Assembly: GCF_900070365.1 (NCBI RefSeq)
Contig: NZ_LN850107.1
Location: 4,960,001 to 5,024,000, forward strand
DNA from: Alloactinosynnema sp. L-07
GTDB lineage: Bacteria > Actinomycetota > Actinomycetes > Mycobacteriales > Pseudonocardiaceae
Direction: 5' to 3'
DNA length: 64,000 nucleotides
This document shows positions 7,291 to 14,656 of this stretch, in pieces. A model generated the notes under the pieces. The model saw only the letters and a program-made list of their open reading frames with translations, did no database searches and had not been told where the DNA came from. A program made the translations under genes and the position numbers. Within the stretch, counting starts at the first letter, position 1. Every line of letters starts with the position of its first letter.

Positions 7291-9788
7291 TGGTCTCCTC
7301 CGATGAGTTGCACGAGATACCCCAACGCCACCAGGTCAGCGGCGGACAACGTCGCCCGATACCGCTCACCACCACCCCGCTGCGCGAACCACGGCGCCGA
7401 CACCGACCGCCACACGGGCAGCGGCCGTACCACCTGATACCGCCGATACCCCCCGTCGAGATGCGCGGGCGGCAGCGACCGGGCGGCGAAGGGGGTTCCG
7501 TCGGCGGAGAACACTCGCCCCTCGGGTGTGCCGAACCGATCGATGAGCGTGCCCACGGGCAGCGCCTCGGGTTCGCCGTCGGCGGTGCCGCCTTCGGGAT
7601 AGAGCTCGCCAGGGGGCCAGGCGTACTCGGTGGCGAGCGCGTCGGGCCGAACCAGGAACCGCCGATCCCAGTCGCGCTCGTGCTGGCCGCCGAGGGGGTC
7701 GTAGCCGCCGACCATCGCGGGGGTGGGGGTTTGAGCTTGGCCGTCAGTCGGGCAGGCGGTGATTGTCAGGTCGACGGGGGTCGGGTGGTCATTGGGCGGG
7801 AACCGAAGGCCTGCGGCGTAGTCGACCTCAGCGGGTGGGGCGGGCAGCTGCCGCGTCGGTTTGGTCGCGGCGACGGGAAGGTGCCCGATAGGGAACATGT
7901 TCAGCAGGAACAGACTCGTGCCCTCGGAGTGCCCGCTCTCGGCGTCACCGGAGTGGCCATCCGGACTCGCCTGCCCGACCGACTTGCCGTCGCCTGCCTG
8001 CGCCGTAGACCTGGCATCGGTCGCCTGCCCCGCCGACTTGGCATCCGTTGCCTGCGCGGCCGACTTCGCGTCGCATGCTTGCCGCTCGCCTGGCTTGCTC
8101 TCGCCGTGGGGCCCGTGCCCCGGGCGTACCTCGCCCGCTGGCCCGTCACCCGTCGACCTGCCGAACGCGGACGCACCGACCCCGAACCCCACCATCGCGG
8201 CGATGGCGTCCTCAGACCGATCCTGACCACGCTGCTCCGACACCGAGGCCTGTGCGGAACCGGGCTGCCGAGCCCCACCCGCGGGCGCTTCCCCCCTCGG
8301 CGCGGGCGTGGGTGCGGCCTGCTGCTGACGTTGTCCCCCCTGGGCCGCGCCACCTCCCGCGGCCCCACCACCCGCGAGCGGCACCCCACCACCCACCGGC
8401 CCGGCCGGACCCGGCCCAGCGGGGGCCTGCGCGGCCGGAGGCGGATTGGCAGCGGGCGCGGCGGGAGCGGCCTGCGCAGGAGCCTCGATCACCGCGGCGG
8501 CAGCGGCCGCGTGAACGGCGCCATCCGCCACCGGAATCCCACTAGGCGGCGTCGGCGCATCCGATCCCGCGAAGGGAGCTTCTGCCATGGGAATGCCTGC
8601 GGGCGGTGTCGGAGCGTCCGCCAACAGGTCGCCCGCGTGCCCAGGATCACCAACGAGGTTGGTGATACCCGGGACCGCATCGCCCACAAGGTTGGTCGTA
8701 CCCGCCAACACGTCGCCAACGAGGGTGGCCCCTGGGGCCAGGTCGCCCACCCCGCCTGCCAGGTGGCCCGCGCCCGCGAGGGCACCGCCTGCCAGTTGCC
8801 CCGTTCCAGCAACAACATTCCCCGCACCGGCAGCGGCCTCGCCAACCAGCTGTCCCGTCCCAGCGACAACGTTCCCGGCACCAGCGGCCACACCACCCAC
8901 AAGGTCAGTGACCCCGCCAACCACACCGCCCGCCGGATGTCCTGCGACCACACCGCCTGCCAAGCCCCCAACCCCGGCAACCGCTTGCCCCGCCCCAGCA
9001 GCCACACCGCCGGCAAGTTGGCCCGCCCCCGCGACCACACCACCGGCCACCTGGCCGGTCCCCGCGACCGCACCGCCTGCCAGGTCCCCAACGCCGGCGA
9101 CCAGCCCCGGCACAAGCCGCCCCGTGCTGCCCACGCCTGCCACATCCACGGCCGCAGGCATCCCCGAACCAGCGACTCCAGCCGCCGTGTCCGTGACCCC
9201 CTGCACCACCCCGGCCACCGCGTCGATCAAGCCGCTCAACCCGAATCCCGCGACCGCGCCGGGCTGGGCGTGCACCACGTCCCGAACCGCCGACACGTCC
9301 AGGCCCGAGCCCGGCACTACCGAGCTGACCAGCGCGTCCTTGATCGCGGCGATGTTGACCGCGGTGCCCTTGACCGCCGTGTCCAGGCCGAGCATGGCGG
9401 TCGGGTTGCCCGCGGCCGCGTCGGTGTTCTTCGCCAGGGCCGTGAGGTGGCGGACGATCTCGACCTTCGCCGCGCCCACCTGCTCGGCGGCGTGGTCGAG
9501 GCGGTCGGCCGCGGCGGTGCAGCCGGTGACGGTGGCCGTCAGGTGGCCGGTGTCGGGCGCGACGAAGGCTGACCAGTGGCTCGCGGCGGCCGTCGCGGCG
9601 TCGCCTTCGAAAGCGGTCAGGGTTGTTCGGGCGGCGGTGTCGGCCTCGGCGGTGACGGCGCCCAGTTGGGTGGCGGCGTCGCGCCAGGCCTGGGCGGCCG
9701 CGCGCAGGGCGTCCTCGTCTGCCTCGGGCCAGGTGACGCCCGCGGCGGCCGCGGTGGCGGCCAGTTCCGGGGGGAGCTCGATACCCAT
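7287..9788 (-). CDS. Type VII-type polymorphic toxin with C-terminal TNT (NAD+ glycohydrolase) domain
   Basis: 833 aa. The first ~130 residues are a WXG100-like helical domain (ELPPELAATAAAAGVTWPEA; ADRLDHAAEQVGAAKVEIVR), as in ESX-secreted toxins. Residues ~190-390 are a Gly/Ala/Val-rich repeat linker (units such as AGAGNVVAGTGQL). A Pro/Ala/Gly-rich stretch follows, then short DAKSAAQAT-type repeats. The last ~115 residues are a TNT domain: YAWPPGELYPEGG, LIDRFGTPEGRVFSADG, RSLPPAHL, YQVVRPLPVW and APWFAQRGGGERY. The conserved Arg of DRFG and the Phe/Gln of the WFAQ segment are kept, which suggests an active domain. TNT of M. tuberculosis CpnT hydrolyses NAD+ and kills target cells. The gene overlaps by 4 bp both the WXG100 gene before it and the putative immunity gene after it. 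Confidence 0.9.
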   Translation of the reverse strand: MGIELPPELAATAAAAGVTWPEADEDALRAAAQAWRDAATQLGAVTAEADTAARTTLTAFEGDAATAAASHWSAFVAPDTGHLTATVTGCTAAADRLDHAAEQVGAAKVEIVRHLTALAKNTDAAAGNPTAMLGLDTAVKGTAVNIAAIKDALVSSVVPGSGLDVSAVRDVVHAQPGAVAGFGLSGLIDAVAGVVQGVTDTAAGVAGSGMPAAVDVAGVGSTGRLVPGLVAGVGDLAGGAVAGTGQVAGGVVAGAGQLAGGVAAGAGQAVAGVGGLAGGVVAGHPAGGVVGGVTDLVGGVAAGAGNVVAGTGQLVGEAAAGAGNVVAGTGQLAGGALAGAGHLAGGVGDLAPGATLVGDVLAGTTNLVGDAVPGITNLVGDPGHAGDLLADAPTPPAGIPMAEAPFAGSDAPTPPSGIPVADGAVHAAAAAAVIEAPAQAAPAAPAANPPPAAQAPAGPGPAGPVGGGVPLAGGGAAGGGAAQGGQRQQQAAPTPAPRGEAPAGGARQPGSAQASVSEQRGQDRSEDAIAAMVGFGVGASAFGRSTGDGPAGEVRPGHGPHGESKPGERQACDAKSAAQATDAKSAGQATDARSTAQAGDGKSVGQASPDGHSGDAESGHSEGTSLFLLNMFPIGHLPVAATKPTRQLPAPPAEVDYAAGLRFPPNDHPTPVDLTITACPTDGQAQTPTPAMVGGYDPLGGQHERDWDRRFLVRPDALATEYAWPPGELYPEGGTADGEPEALPVGTLIDRFGTPEGRVFSADGTPFAARSLPPAHLDGGYRRYQVVRPLPVWRSVSAPWFAQRGGGERYRATLSAADLVALGYLVQLIGGDQ

Positions 9789-10096
9789 CAGCCCTGCGCT
9801 CCCAGCCGATCGACGTTCTCCTGCTCGCCATCGACATACGCCGCCGCGTTGCTCGCGAACCGTTCGCCGATGTCGCTCAGGCGGGCGGGCAGGCCGCCGA
9901 CTGCGGCGAGGGTCTGGTCAGCTGCGCCTGCGTGCACGGCGGCGAAGCTCCGGCCGATTTCGTCGGTACCCCAGCAAGCACCGACGGCGCCGAGTCGGTC
10001 GGACAGGTCGCGGTGGATGGCCTCGACCCGCTCGGCGAATCCGGTGAACTGAGCCGCGTCGCGGGCGAGCTTGGCGGCGTCGACGCGCAGGGTCAT
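9788..10096 (-). CDS. WXG100-family ESX-type protein
   Basis: 102 aa. Two long helices flank a turn with the Trp-Gly motif (GACWGTDEIGRSF), the WXG100 hallmark. The C-terminal helix has YVDGE, which fits the YxxxD/E secretion signal of type VII substrates. Its ATG overlaps the preceding YbaB-like gene's stop and its own stop overlaps the toxin start, each by 4 bp. It probably acts as co-substrate or chaperone-like partner for export of the toxin through an ESX apparatus encoded elsewhere, since no EccC ATPase or channel gene lies in the window. Confidence 0.85.
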   Translation of the reverse strand: MTLRVDAAKLARDAAQFTGFAERVEAIHRDLSDRLGAVGACWGTDEIGRSFAAVHAGAADQTLAAVGGLPARLSDIGERFASNAAAYVDGEQENVDRLGAQG

Positions 10097-10515
10097 GGCT
10101 TGCCCGTCCCCAGCCAGTGGACGTCCTCGAAGCTCTCGTCCTCCACCGGCAGCGGGTCGGTCTCGGCGGGCGTGAGGTCGGCCGTGCCGCGCAGCAGCGC
10201 GGCCGGGTCGGTGCCCGACGGCAGGACCGGTGCGACGATCTCGCAGGCCACGCGGCTCGCGCGGTCGGCAGCCACGGCTGTCGCCGCGACGATCACCGCC
10301 GCCAGTTCGTGTGGGCGGTAGGACCGGTACGCGCCGTCTGCGACGACCAGCCCAGTCAGCAGGCCCTGGGCCGACACGGTGGCGGTGACCAGCCCACAGG
10401 GACTGGTGCTCGACTCGTTGACCGCCGCGAGGGCGCGGTGGACCCCGGCGAGCTGATCACGGCCGCGGCGGTAGTCCGCGAGCAGATCCTCGACCTGGGC
10501 TCGGTGGTCGGCCAC
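10093..10515 (-). CDS. YbaB/EbfC-like protein heading the toxin operon
   Basis: 140 aa from GTG 10515, chosen because GGAGG lies 8 nt upstream; earlier in-frame starts lack such a site. The N-terminus is a coiled helix (HRAQVEDLLADYRRGRDQL), followed by a strand region (VTATVSAQGLLTGLVVADG) and a second helix (ELAAVIVAATAVAADRA). This matches the YbaB/EbfC nucleoid-associated fold. Such genes commonly precede WXG100 genes in Pseudonocardiaceae ESX clusters, where they are thought to be regulators or chaperones rather than general DNA-binding proteins. It is the first gene of the four-gene overlapping operon. Confidence 0.78.
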   Translation of the reverse strand: MADHRAQVEDLLADYRRGRDQLAGVHRALAAVNESSTSPCGLVTATVSAQGLLTGLVVADGAYRSYRPHELAAVIVAATAVAADRASRVACEIVAPVLPSGTDPAALLRGTADLTPAETDPLPVEDESFEDVHWLGTGKP

Positions 10516-10589
10516 CTGTGCCACCTCCGCGAGTAGTCGGCACGGTCGCGCGTTGGACGCCACCCGACTCAGTTCGGTTCCCTGCGAGT

Positions 10590-10703
10590 TCAAAGCTTGG
10601 TGAGCAGGACGAACGTGCACCAGCAGCCCGACTGGGCGCCGTTGGGGCCGAACAGCCGCTCCAGCGCGGGCCAGCGCCGCTCGGTCAGTTCGACGATCTC
10701 CAT
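10590..10703 (-). pseudogene. Truncated GNAT acetyltransferase N-terminus
   Basis: An ATG at 10703 opens a 37-codon frame ending at TGA. The peptide begins MEIVELTERRWPALERLFGP and continues to SGCWCTF, the characteristic start of a GNAT acetyltransferase group that normally reads about 150-200 residues further. The frame stops soon after the CWC motif and the rest of the domain is absent. It lies 4 bp downstream of HMG-CoA lyase and 75 bp upstream of the toxin operon. The insertion that brought in the toxin operon may have removed the rest of the gene. Confidence 0.6.
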
Positions 10704-10707
10704 CGGC

Positions 10708-11649
10708 CTACCCGCGTAGCGCCCGCACCACGCGCGACGGGCTGGGCCGCCCCAGCCGCTGGGCCATCCAGGCGCTGGCGTCGGCGAGTTTGTCCAGGTC
10801 GACGCCGGTCTCGATGCCCAATCCGTCGAGCATCCAGACCAGGTCCTCGGTGGCCAGGTTGCCGGTCGCGGACTCGGCGTAGGGGCAGCCGCCGAGGCCG
10901 CCCGCCGACGAGTCGACCGTGGTCACGCCCAGCCGCAGCGCGGCCAGGGTGTTCGACAGCGCCTGCCCGTAGGTGTCGTGGAAGTGCACGGCGACCGACG
11001 AGACCTCGATGCCCTCGGTGCCGCACGCGCCGATCACAGCCTCGACCTGGCCCGGCGTCGCCACGCCGATGGTGTCGCCGAGGGAGAGCTGCGAGCAGCC
11101 CATGTCCATCAGCCGCTTGCTGACCGCCGCGACCTGCGCGGGGGCGACCGCGCCCTCCCACGGGTCGCCGAAGCACATCGAGACGTAGGCGCGCACGTCC
11201 AGGCCCTCGGCGCGGGCGCGGCCGACCACGGGCTCGAACATCGAGTACTGCTCATCGAGCGTGCGGTTGAGGTTCTTGTTCGCGAAGGTCTCGGTGGCAC
11301 TGCCGAAGATCGCGATGTCGCGGACCCCGGCGGCCAGCGCCCGGTCGAGCCCGCGCTCGTTGGGGACCAGCACCGGGTAGCGCACGCCGTCGACCCGGTC
11401 GAGCTTGGCGAGCAGGTCCTCGGCGTCGGCCAGCTGCGGCACCCACTTGGGGTGCACGAAGCTGGTGGCCTCCAATGTGGTCAGGCCCGCGTCGGCCATC
11501 CGGTCCAAGAACTCGATCTTGACGTCGACCGGGACGACCGTCTTCTCGTTCTGCAGCCCGTCCCTGGCGCCGACCTCCCAGATCGTCACCCGGGCGGGTA
11601 GCCCGCCACCCGGGGTGACGGCGGGCAGACCGACCTCACGCGCGCCCAT
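10708..11649 (-). CDS. mvaB: Hydroxymethylglutaryl-CoA lyase
   Basis: 313 aa. A DRE-TIM metallolyase: the first strand is VTIWEVGARDGLQNEK, with the catalytic Arg and metal-binding Asp. Later come ATSFVHPKWVPQLADA, the HFHDTYGQALSNTLAAL metal site, and the GGLGGCPYAESATGN loop containing the active Cys. It cleaves 3-hydroxy-3-methylglutaryl-CoA to acetyl-CoA and acetoacetate in leucine breakdown. ATG 11649 lies 2 nt after the stop of the PH-domain gene, so the two are co-transcribed. An alternative GTG near 11589 would remove 20 residues. The carboxylase genes close by fit a shared acyl-CoA catabolic theme. Confidence 0.9.
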   Translation of the reverse strand: MGAREVGLPAVTPGGGLPARVTIWEVGARDGLQNEKTVVPVDVKIEFLDRMADAGLTTLEATSFVHPKWVPQLADAEDLLAKLDRVDGVRYPVLVPNERGLDRALAAGVRDIAIFGSATETFANKNLNRTLDEQYSMFEPVVGRARAEGLDVRAYVSMCFGDPWEGAVAPAQVAAVSKRLMDMGCSQLSLGDTIGVATPGQVEAVIGACGTEGIEVSSVAVHFHDTYGQALSNTLAALRLGVTTVDSSAGGLGGCPYAESATGNLATEDLVWMLDGLGIETGVDLDKLADASAWMAQRLGRPSPSRVVRALRG

Positions 11650-11651
11650 CG

Positions 11652-12212
11652 TCAGCGACGTCCGCCCTGGTCGGGGTACTGCTGGGTGGGCGGGGCGGGC
11701 TCGGTGCCGGGTCGGTGGAAGTCGTCGTGCGGGTTGTCGTTGACCTCGCGGTACAGCAGGGTCTGGACCTTCTCCACGCCCGGGATGTCATCGAACATCA
11801 GCGGCTCCTGCGCGGAGGACTCCATGATCAGCGTGCCGCAGCCGACGATCCGGTCGATCAGGCCGTGCTCGAAGCGCACGCTGCTGATCCGCGACAGCGG
11901 GATGTCGATGCCGGTCCGGTTGATCACGCCGACCCGGTACATCACCCGGTCGGTGGTCACCACGAAGTGGGTCGTGCGCCAGCGGATGAACGGCACGAAG
12001 AACAGCCAGACGATCAGGATCAGTCCGACCGCGCCGATGCTGATCCACGCGATCGTGGCCCACGACAGGTCTTGGGCGAGGATCGCGCCCCAGATGCCCA
12101 GGCCGAGCACGACGACGAGGACCAGGTAGGGCAGCAGCAACATCTTCCAGTGGGGATGCTTGTGCAGCACGACGCGCTCGCCGTCGCTGAGCAAGTCGTC
12201 GGGGTATGCCAC
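11652..12212 (-). CDS. PH-domain (DUF304/bPH2) membrane protein
   Basis: 186 aa from GTG 12212 with GGGAGG 5-6 nt upstream. Two transmembrane helices lie near residues 23-43 (LLLPYLVLVVVLGLGIWGAI) and 52-72. A bacterial PH domain follows (THFVVTTDRVMYRVGVINR; IPLSRISSVRFEHGLIDRI; GTLIMESSAQEP). The last 35 residues are polar and disordered. It corresponds to Rv3278c next to birA in M. tuberculosis. The function of this family is unknown beyond a membrane-associated PH fold. It is transcribed divergently from nothing nearby and leads into HMG-CoA lyase. Confidence 0.88.
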   Translation of the reverse strand: MAYPDDLLSDGERVVLHKHPHWKMLLLPYLVLVVVLGLGIWGAILAQDLSWATIAWISIGAVGLILIVWLFFVPFIRWRTTHFVVTTDRVMYRVGVINRTGIDIPLSRISSVRFEHGLIDRIVGCGTLIMESSAQEPLMFDDIPGVEKVQTLLYREVNDNPHDDFHRPGTEPAPPTQQYPDQGGRR

Positions 12213-12294
12213 GGTGTCCTCCCGATCATCGCTGATGACGCGGCTACCGTACCGGCGGGCGGTTCCCGCGTGCGCGGGACTCACCAAGTTGCAA

Positions 12295-13095
12295 TCATGC
12301 GCTCCGCAGGTGCACCACGTCACCAGCCGACACCGTGCGGGCCGCGCCCGCCGCGTCGACCACCAGCCTGCCATCAGCGTCGATGTCGATGGCGGTGCCC
12401 TGGAAGTCGCGGTCCTCCGGCAGTTCGACGCGCACGCGCTGGCCCAAGGTCGAGCAGTTGGCTCGGTACTCGGCAAGGAGCCCGGAGGTCGACAGGTCGC
12501 CCTCGGCGCCGCGCCACGAGCGCTCCGCCTCGTCGAAGGAGCGCAGCAGCGCCACGGCCAACTCGGCCCGGTCGCCCACCCCGCCCTCCTCGGCGATCGA
12601 CGTCGCCGGGATCCCGCCGGGACCGGGCGGGACGGGGTCGGGCAGCGGGCCGACGTTGAGGCCGATCCCGACCACTACGGCACCGTCCTGGCCGACCTCG
12701 GCGAGTACGCCCGCGCATTTGGCCTGAGCCAGCCCGGCAAGCAGGTCGTTGGGCCACTTGAGCGTCGCCGTCACCCCGGCATGCCGCGCCGCGCGGACCA
12801 GCGCCACCCCCGCGACCAGCGACAACGAGCCCAGCCTGACGGCGGGGACCCCTTCGGGCCGCACCAGCACACTCAGGTAGAGCCCAGCGTCCGGCGGCGA
12901 CACCCACGCCCTGGCCCGCCGACCGCGCCCGGCCGTCTGCGCCTCGGCGATGAGCACCGTCCGATCCGCCGCCCCAGCGGCGGCGAGCAGGTCGGCGTTG
13001 GTCGACCCGGTCGAAGACACCACGTCAAGCGCGGCGTAGGGGCCATGGGGCGTGACCAAGGCCGCACGCAGGGCCTCGGCGTCGAGTGCTGCCAT
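12295..13095 (-). CDS. birA: Biotin--[acetyl-CoA-carboxylase] ligase
   Basis: 266 aa. The catalytic core includes SSTGSTNADLLA, the biotinyl-AMP loop TAGRGRRARAW, LYLSVLVRP, the KWPNDLLAG motif and the LNVGPLPD strand. The C-terminal SH3-like domain ends at residue 266 (GRLVVDAAGAARTVSAGDVV). There is no N-terminal helix-turn-helix, so this is a monofunctional ligase and not an E. coli-type biotin repressor. It attaches biotin to the carrier domain of AccA3, encoded at 34369-36153. A TACGCT box lies 7 nt before the ATG. Confidence 0.95.
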   Translation of the reverse strand: MAALDAEALRAALVTPHGPYAALDVVSSTGSTNADLLAAAGAADRTVLIAEAQTAGRGRRARAWVSPPDAGLYLSVLVRPEGVPAVRLGSLSLVAGVALVRAARHAGVTATLKWPNDLLAGLAQAKCAGVLAEVGQDGAVVVGIGLNVGPLPDPVPPGPGGIPATSIAEEGGVGDRAELAVALLRSFDEAERSWRGAEGDLSTSGLLAEYRANCSTLGQRVRVELPEDRDFQGTAIDIDADGRLVVDAAGAARTVSAGDVVHLRSA

Positions 13096-13102
13096 GCCGA
13101 TC

Positions 13103-13108
13103 AGCGTA
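13103..13108 (-). promoter_or_regulatory. -10 box of leaderless promoter, birA
   Basis: TACGCT on the minus strand is 7 nt before ATG 13095, with no ribosome site in between. Confidence 0.45.
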
Positions 13109-13138
13109 GATCCGTTCGCCGCCGAAGGCTTCCCGGAC

Positions 13139-14614
13139 TCACTCGGGGGCGTAGATCTGGTCGAGATCGATCAGCAGGATCCGGTCGTCGCCAGCGGCGG
13201 CGGCACGGAGTTCGTCGGTGAAACCAGCCCCGCTGTAGCAGGCCAGCTTGGTCGAGACGGTGTCCCAGCCCTTGGCGGCGAGCAGGCCCTGAGCCCTGGT
13301 CAATCGAGCGACATGCCCCAGTCCCATCGTTTCACCCCACTTCACCTCGCCCAGCGAAAGCAGACAGCGGGGCCCCCGGTCGGAGCTCGCCTTCACCACC
13401 ACGTCGACTTCGATCTGTGTTCGATTCCCTGGGTCGCTGACCACACCCGCGCCCACTTCCGCCGGTCGACCCGCGAACAACGTCTCGTCCGCGCCCGCCG
13501 CGAACTCTCGGCAGAGTTCCTCGAAATGCGGGCCGACCACGTTCGAGAGATAGGTCTGCCGTGAATCGGCCCACACCGCGTCCGCCCGTGCCATTTCGAG
13601 ATCGCGCCAGCGATCCCGCATGATCGCCTCGTAGAACGCGATCAACGGTTCCGCGATCCGATAGTGCGACCGATTCCCCTGAATCATGTCCGTATCGCGG
13701 ACAACAAGACCGCAATCCTCAAGGACGTTGAGCGGATGGGTGATCTGATCGGACTTTCGGCCGACATAGGTCGCGATCTTGCCGTTGGTGGTCTTTCCGG
13801 ACGCGATAGCCGCAAGGATCGTGTGATAAAGCGCCGGATCTCGGATGTCGGTTTCCTCAGCCAGGAGATACCGAGCTTCACGGAACAGCGGTGTGCGCGG
13901 ATTCAGGACTGTCCGAGCCACCCAGGAGTCGAAGTCGGCGAGGTCAGCCGGGACATCACCGCCACTGAACTCGTACCGATAGGCCGGGGTGCCACCCACG
14001 ATCGCGTGGACCATGACCGCGAGCCGCGCATCGGTGATCCCCCAGAACTCGGCTGAACTCCGATAACTGAACGGCTTGACGAGCATTTCCAGTCCGGCCC
14101 TGCCGCGCAGCGGTGCCTGCCCGGACAGCAGTTTTCCCATCACCGACATAGCCGATCCGCAGAGCAGAAGACGAACGGCGCTACCGAAGCCGCTTCCGCC
14201 CGGCCCGAGTTCCCGCTGGATGATGGACGGCAGGCTTGGTGAGGCCCTGACAAGGAAGGGAAACTCGTCGATCACGACCGTCGTGGGGTTCTCCCCGATG
14301 CCAGAGAACAGTCCGATAATCGCCTCGTTCCAGTCGTCGAACGCGGGCAGCCGAGTGCGGACATGCGGATCGAGCGCCCGCGCGAACCCACGCAGCGACT
14401 CGGCCTCGGTCGCCTCTGTCGCAGCGAAGTAGAGACCGCCGACCTGTTCGGCCAAGGATTGCAGCAGGAAGCTTTTGCCTTGCCTGCGTCTGCCGCTGAT
14501 CACGCCGAGTGTGGCCCTCGGGCGCGAACCCACGGTGAGCCCCCGAGAGATGAATGAGGTCATCGCCTGCCACTCATCGTCCCGATCAAAGATCCAGTCC
14601 GGCTTGTCCACCAT
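13139..14614 (-). CDS. ATPase with DUF234 nuclease-like domain, copy 1
   Basis: 491 aa. An archaeal-type AAA/STAND ATPase: Walker A in ISGRRRQGKSFLLQSL, Walker B in VVIDEFPFL, then a sensor-like LLLCGSAMSVMGKLL. A winged-helix region follows (KTTNGKIATYVGRKSDQITH; LEDCGLVVR). The C-terminal DUF234 domain has an Asp (QIEVDVVV) and Glu-x-Lys (SLGEVKWGE) arrangement like PD-(D/E)xK nucleases. The neighbouring gene at 14647-16125 is a close paralogue in tandem. The biological role of this family is unknown. It is inserted between birA and accD5, which are adjacent in mycobacteria. Confidence 0.82.
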   Translation of the reverse strand: MVDKPDWIFDRDDEWQAMTSFISRGLTVGSRPRATLGVISGRRRQGKSFLLQSLAEQVGGLYFAATEATEAESLRGFARALDPHVRTRLPAFDDWNEAIIGLFSGIGENPTTVVIDEFPFLVRASPSLPSIIQRELGPGGSGFGSAVRLLLCGSAMSVMGKLLSGQAPLRGRAGLEMLVKPFSYRSSAEFWGITDARLAVMVHAIVGGTPAYRYEFSGGDVPADLADFDSWVARTVLNPRTPLFREARYLLAEETDIRDPALYHTILAAIASGKTTNGKIATYVGRKSDQITHPLNVLEDCGLVVRDTDMIQGNRSHYRIAEPLIAFYEAIMRDRWRDLEMARADAVWADSRQTYLSNVVGPHFEELCREFAAGADETLFAGRPAEVGAGVVSDPGNRTQIEVDVVVKASSDRGPRCLLSLGEVKWGETMGLGHVARLTRAQGLLAAKGWDTVSTKLACYSGAGFTDELRAAAAGDDRILLIDLDQIYAPE

Positions 14615-14632
14615 GGTGACAGGTTACAGAAG

Positions 14633-14656
14633 TACACTTCCCGGAACTACACTTCC
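14633..14656. repeat. 15-bp-phased TACACTTCC repeats before ATPase copy 1
   Basis: TACACTTCC occurs at 14633-14641 and 14648-14656, bracketed by AGTAC and GTACT. It lies immediately upstream of the ATG at 14614 and its second copy overlaps the end of ATPase copy 2. A similar 15-bp phasing precedes copy 2, which suggests an operator. Confidence 0.4.

Noticed and set aside
7900..8100. Repeats that might suggest a CRISPR array
   Set aside because: They are in-frame ~10-residue coding repeats of the toxin with no spacers of constant length and no cas genes.
7308..9572. Long open frame of 754 codons on the plus strand opposite the toxin gene
   Set aside because: It is a shadow of the high-GC toxin gene with Arg/His/Pro-rich composition and no recognisable motif. 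The minus frame has TNT and WXG100-like domains and overlapping neighbours.
8587..10047. Plus-strand Pro/Ala/Thr-rich frame that looks like a secreted protein
   Set aside because: It is the complement of the Gly/Ala/Val repeat linker of the toxin, which explains the repeat composition.
12295..13095. Bifunctional biotin repressor BirA
   Set aside because: There is no N-terminal helix-turn-helix; the protein begins directly with the ligase core.
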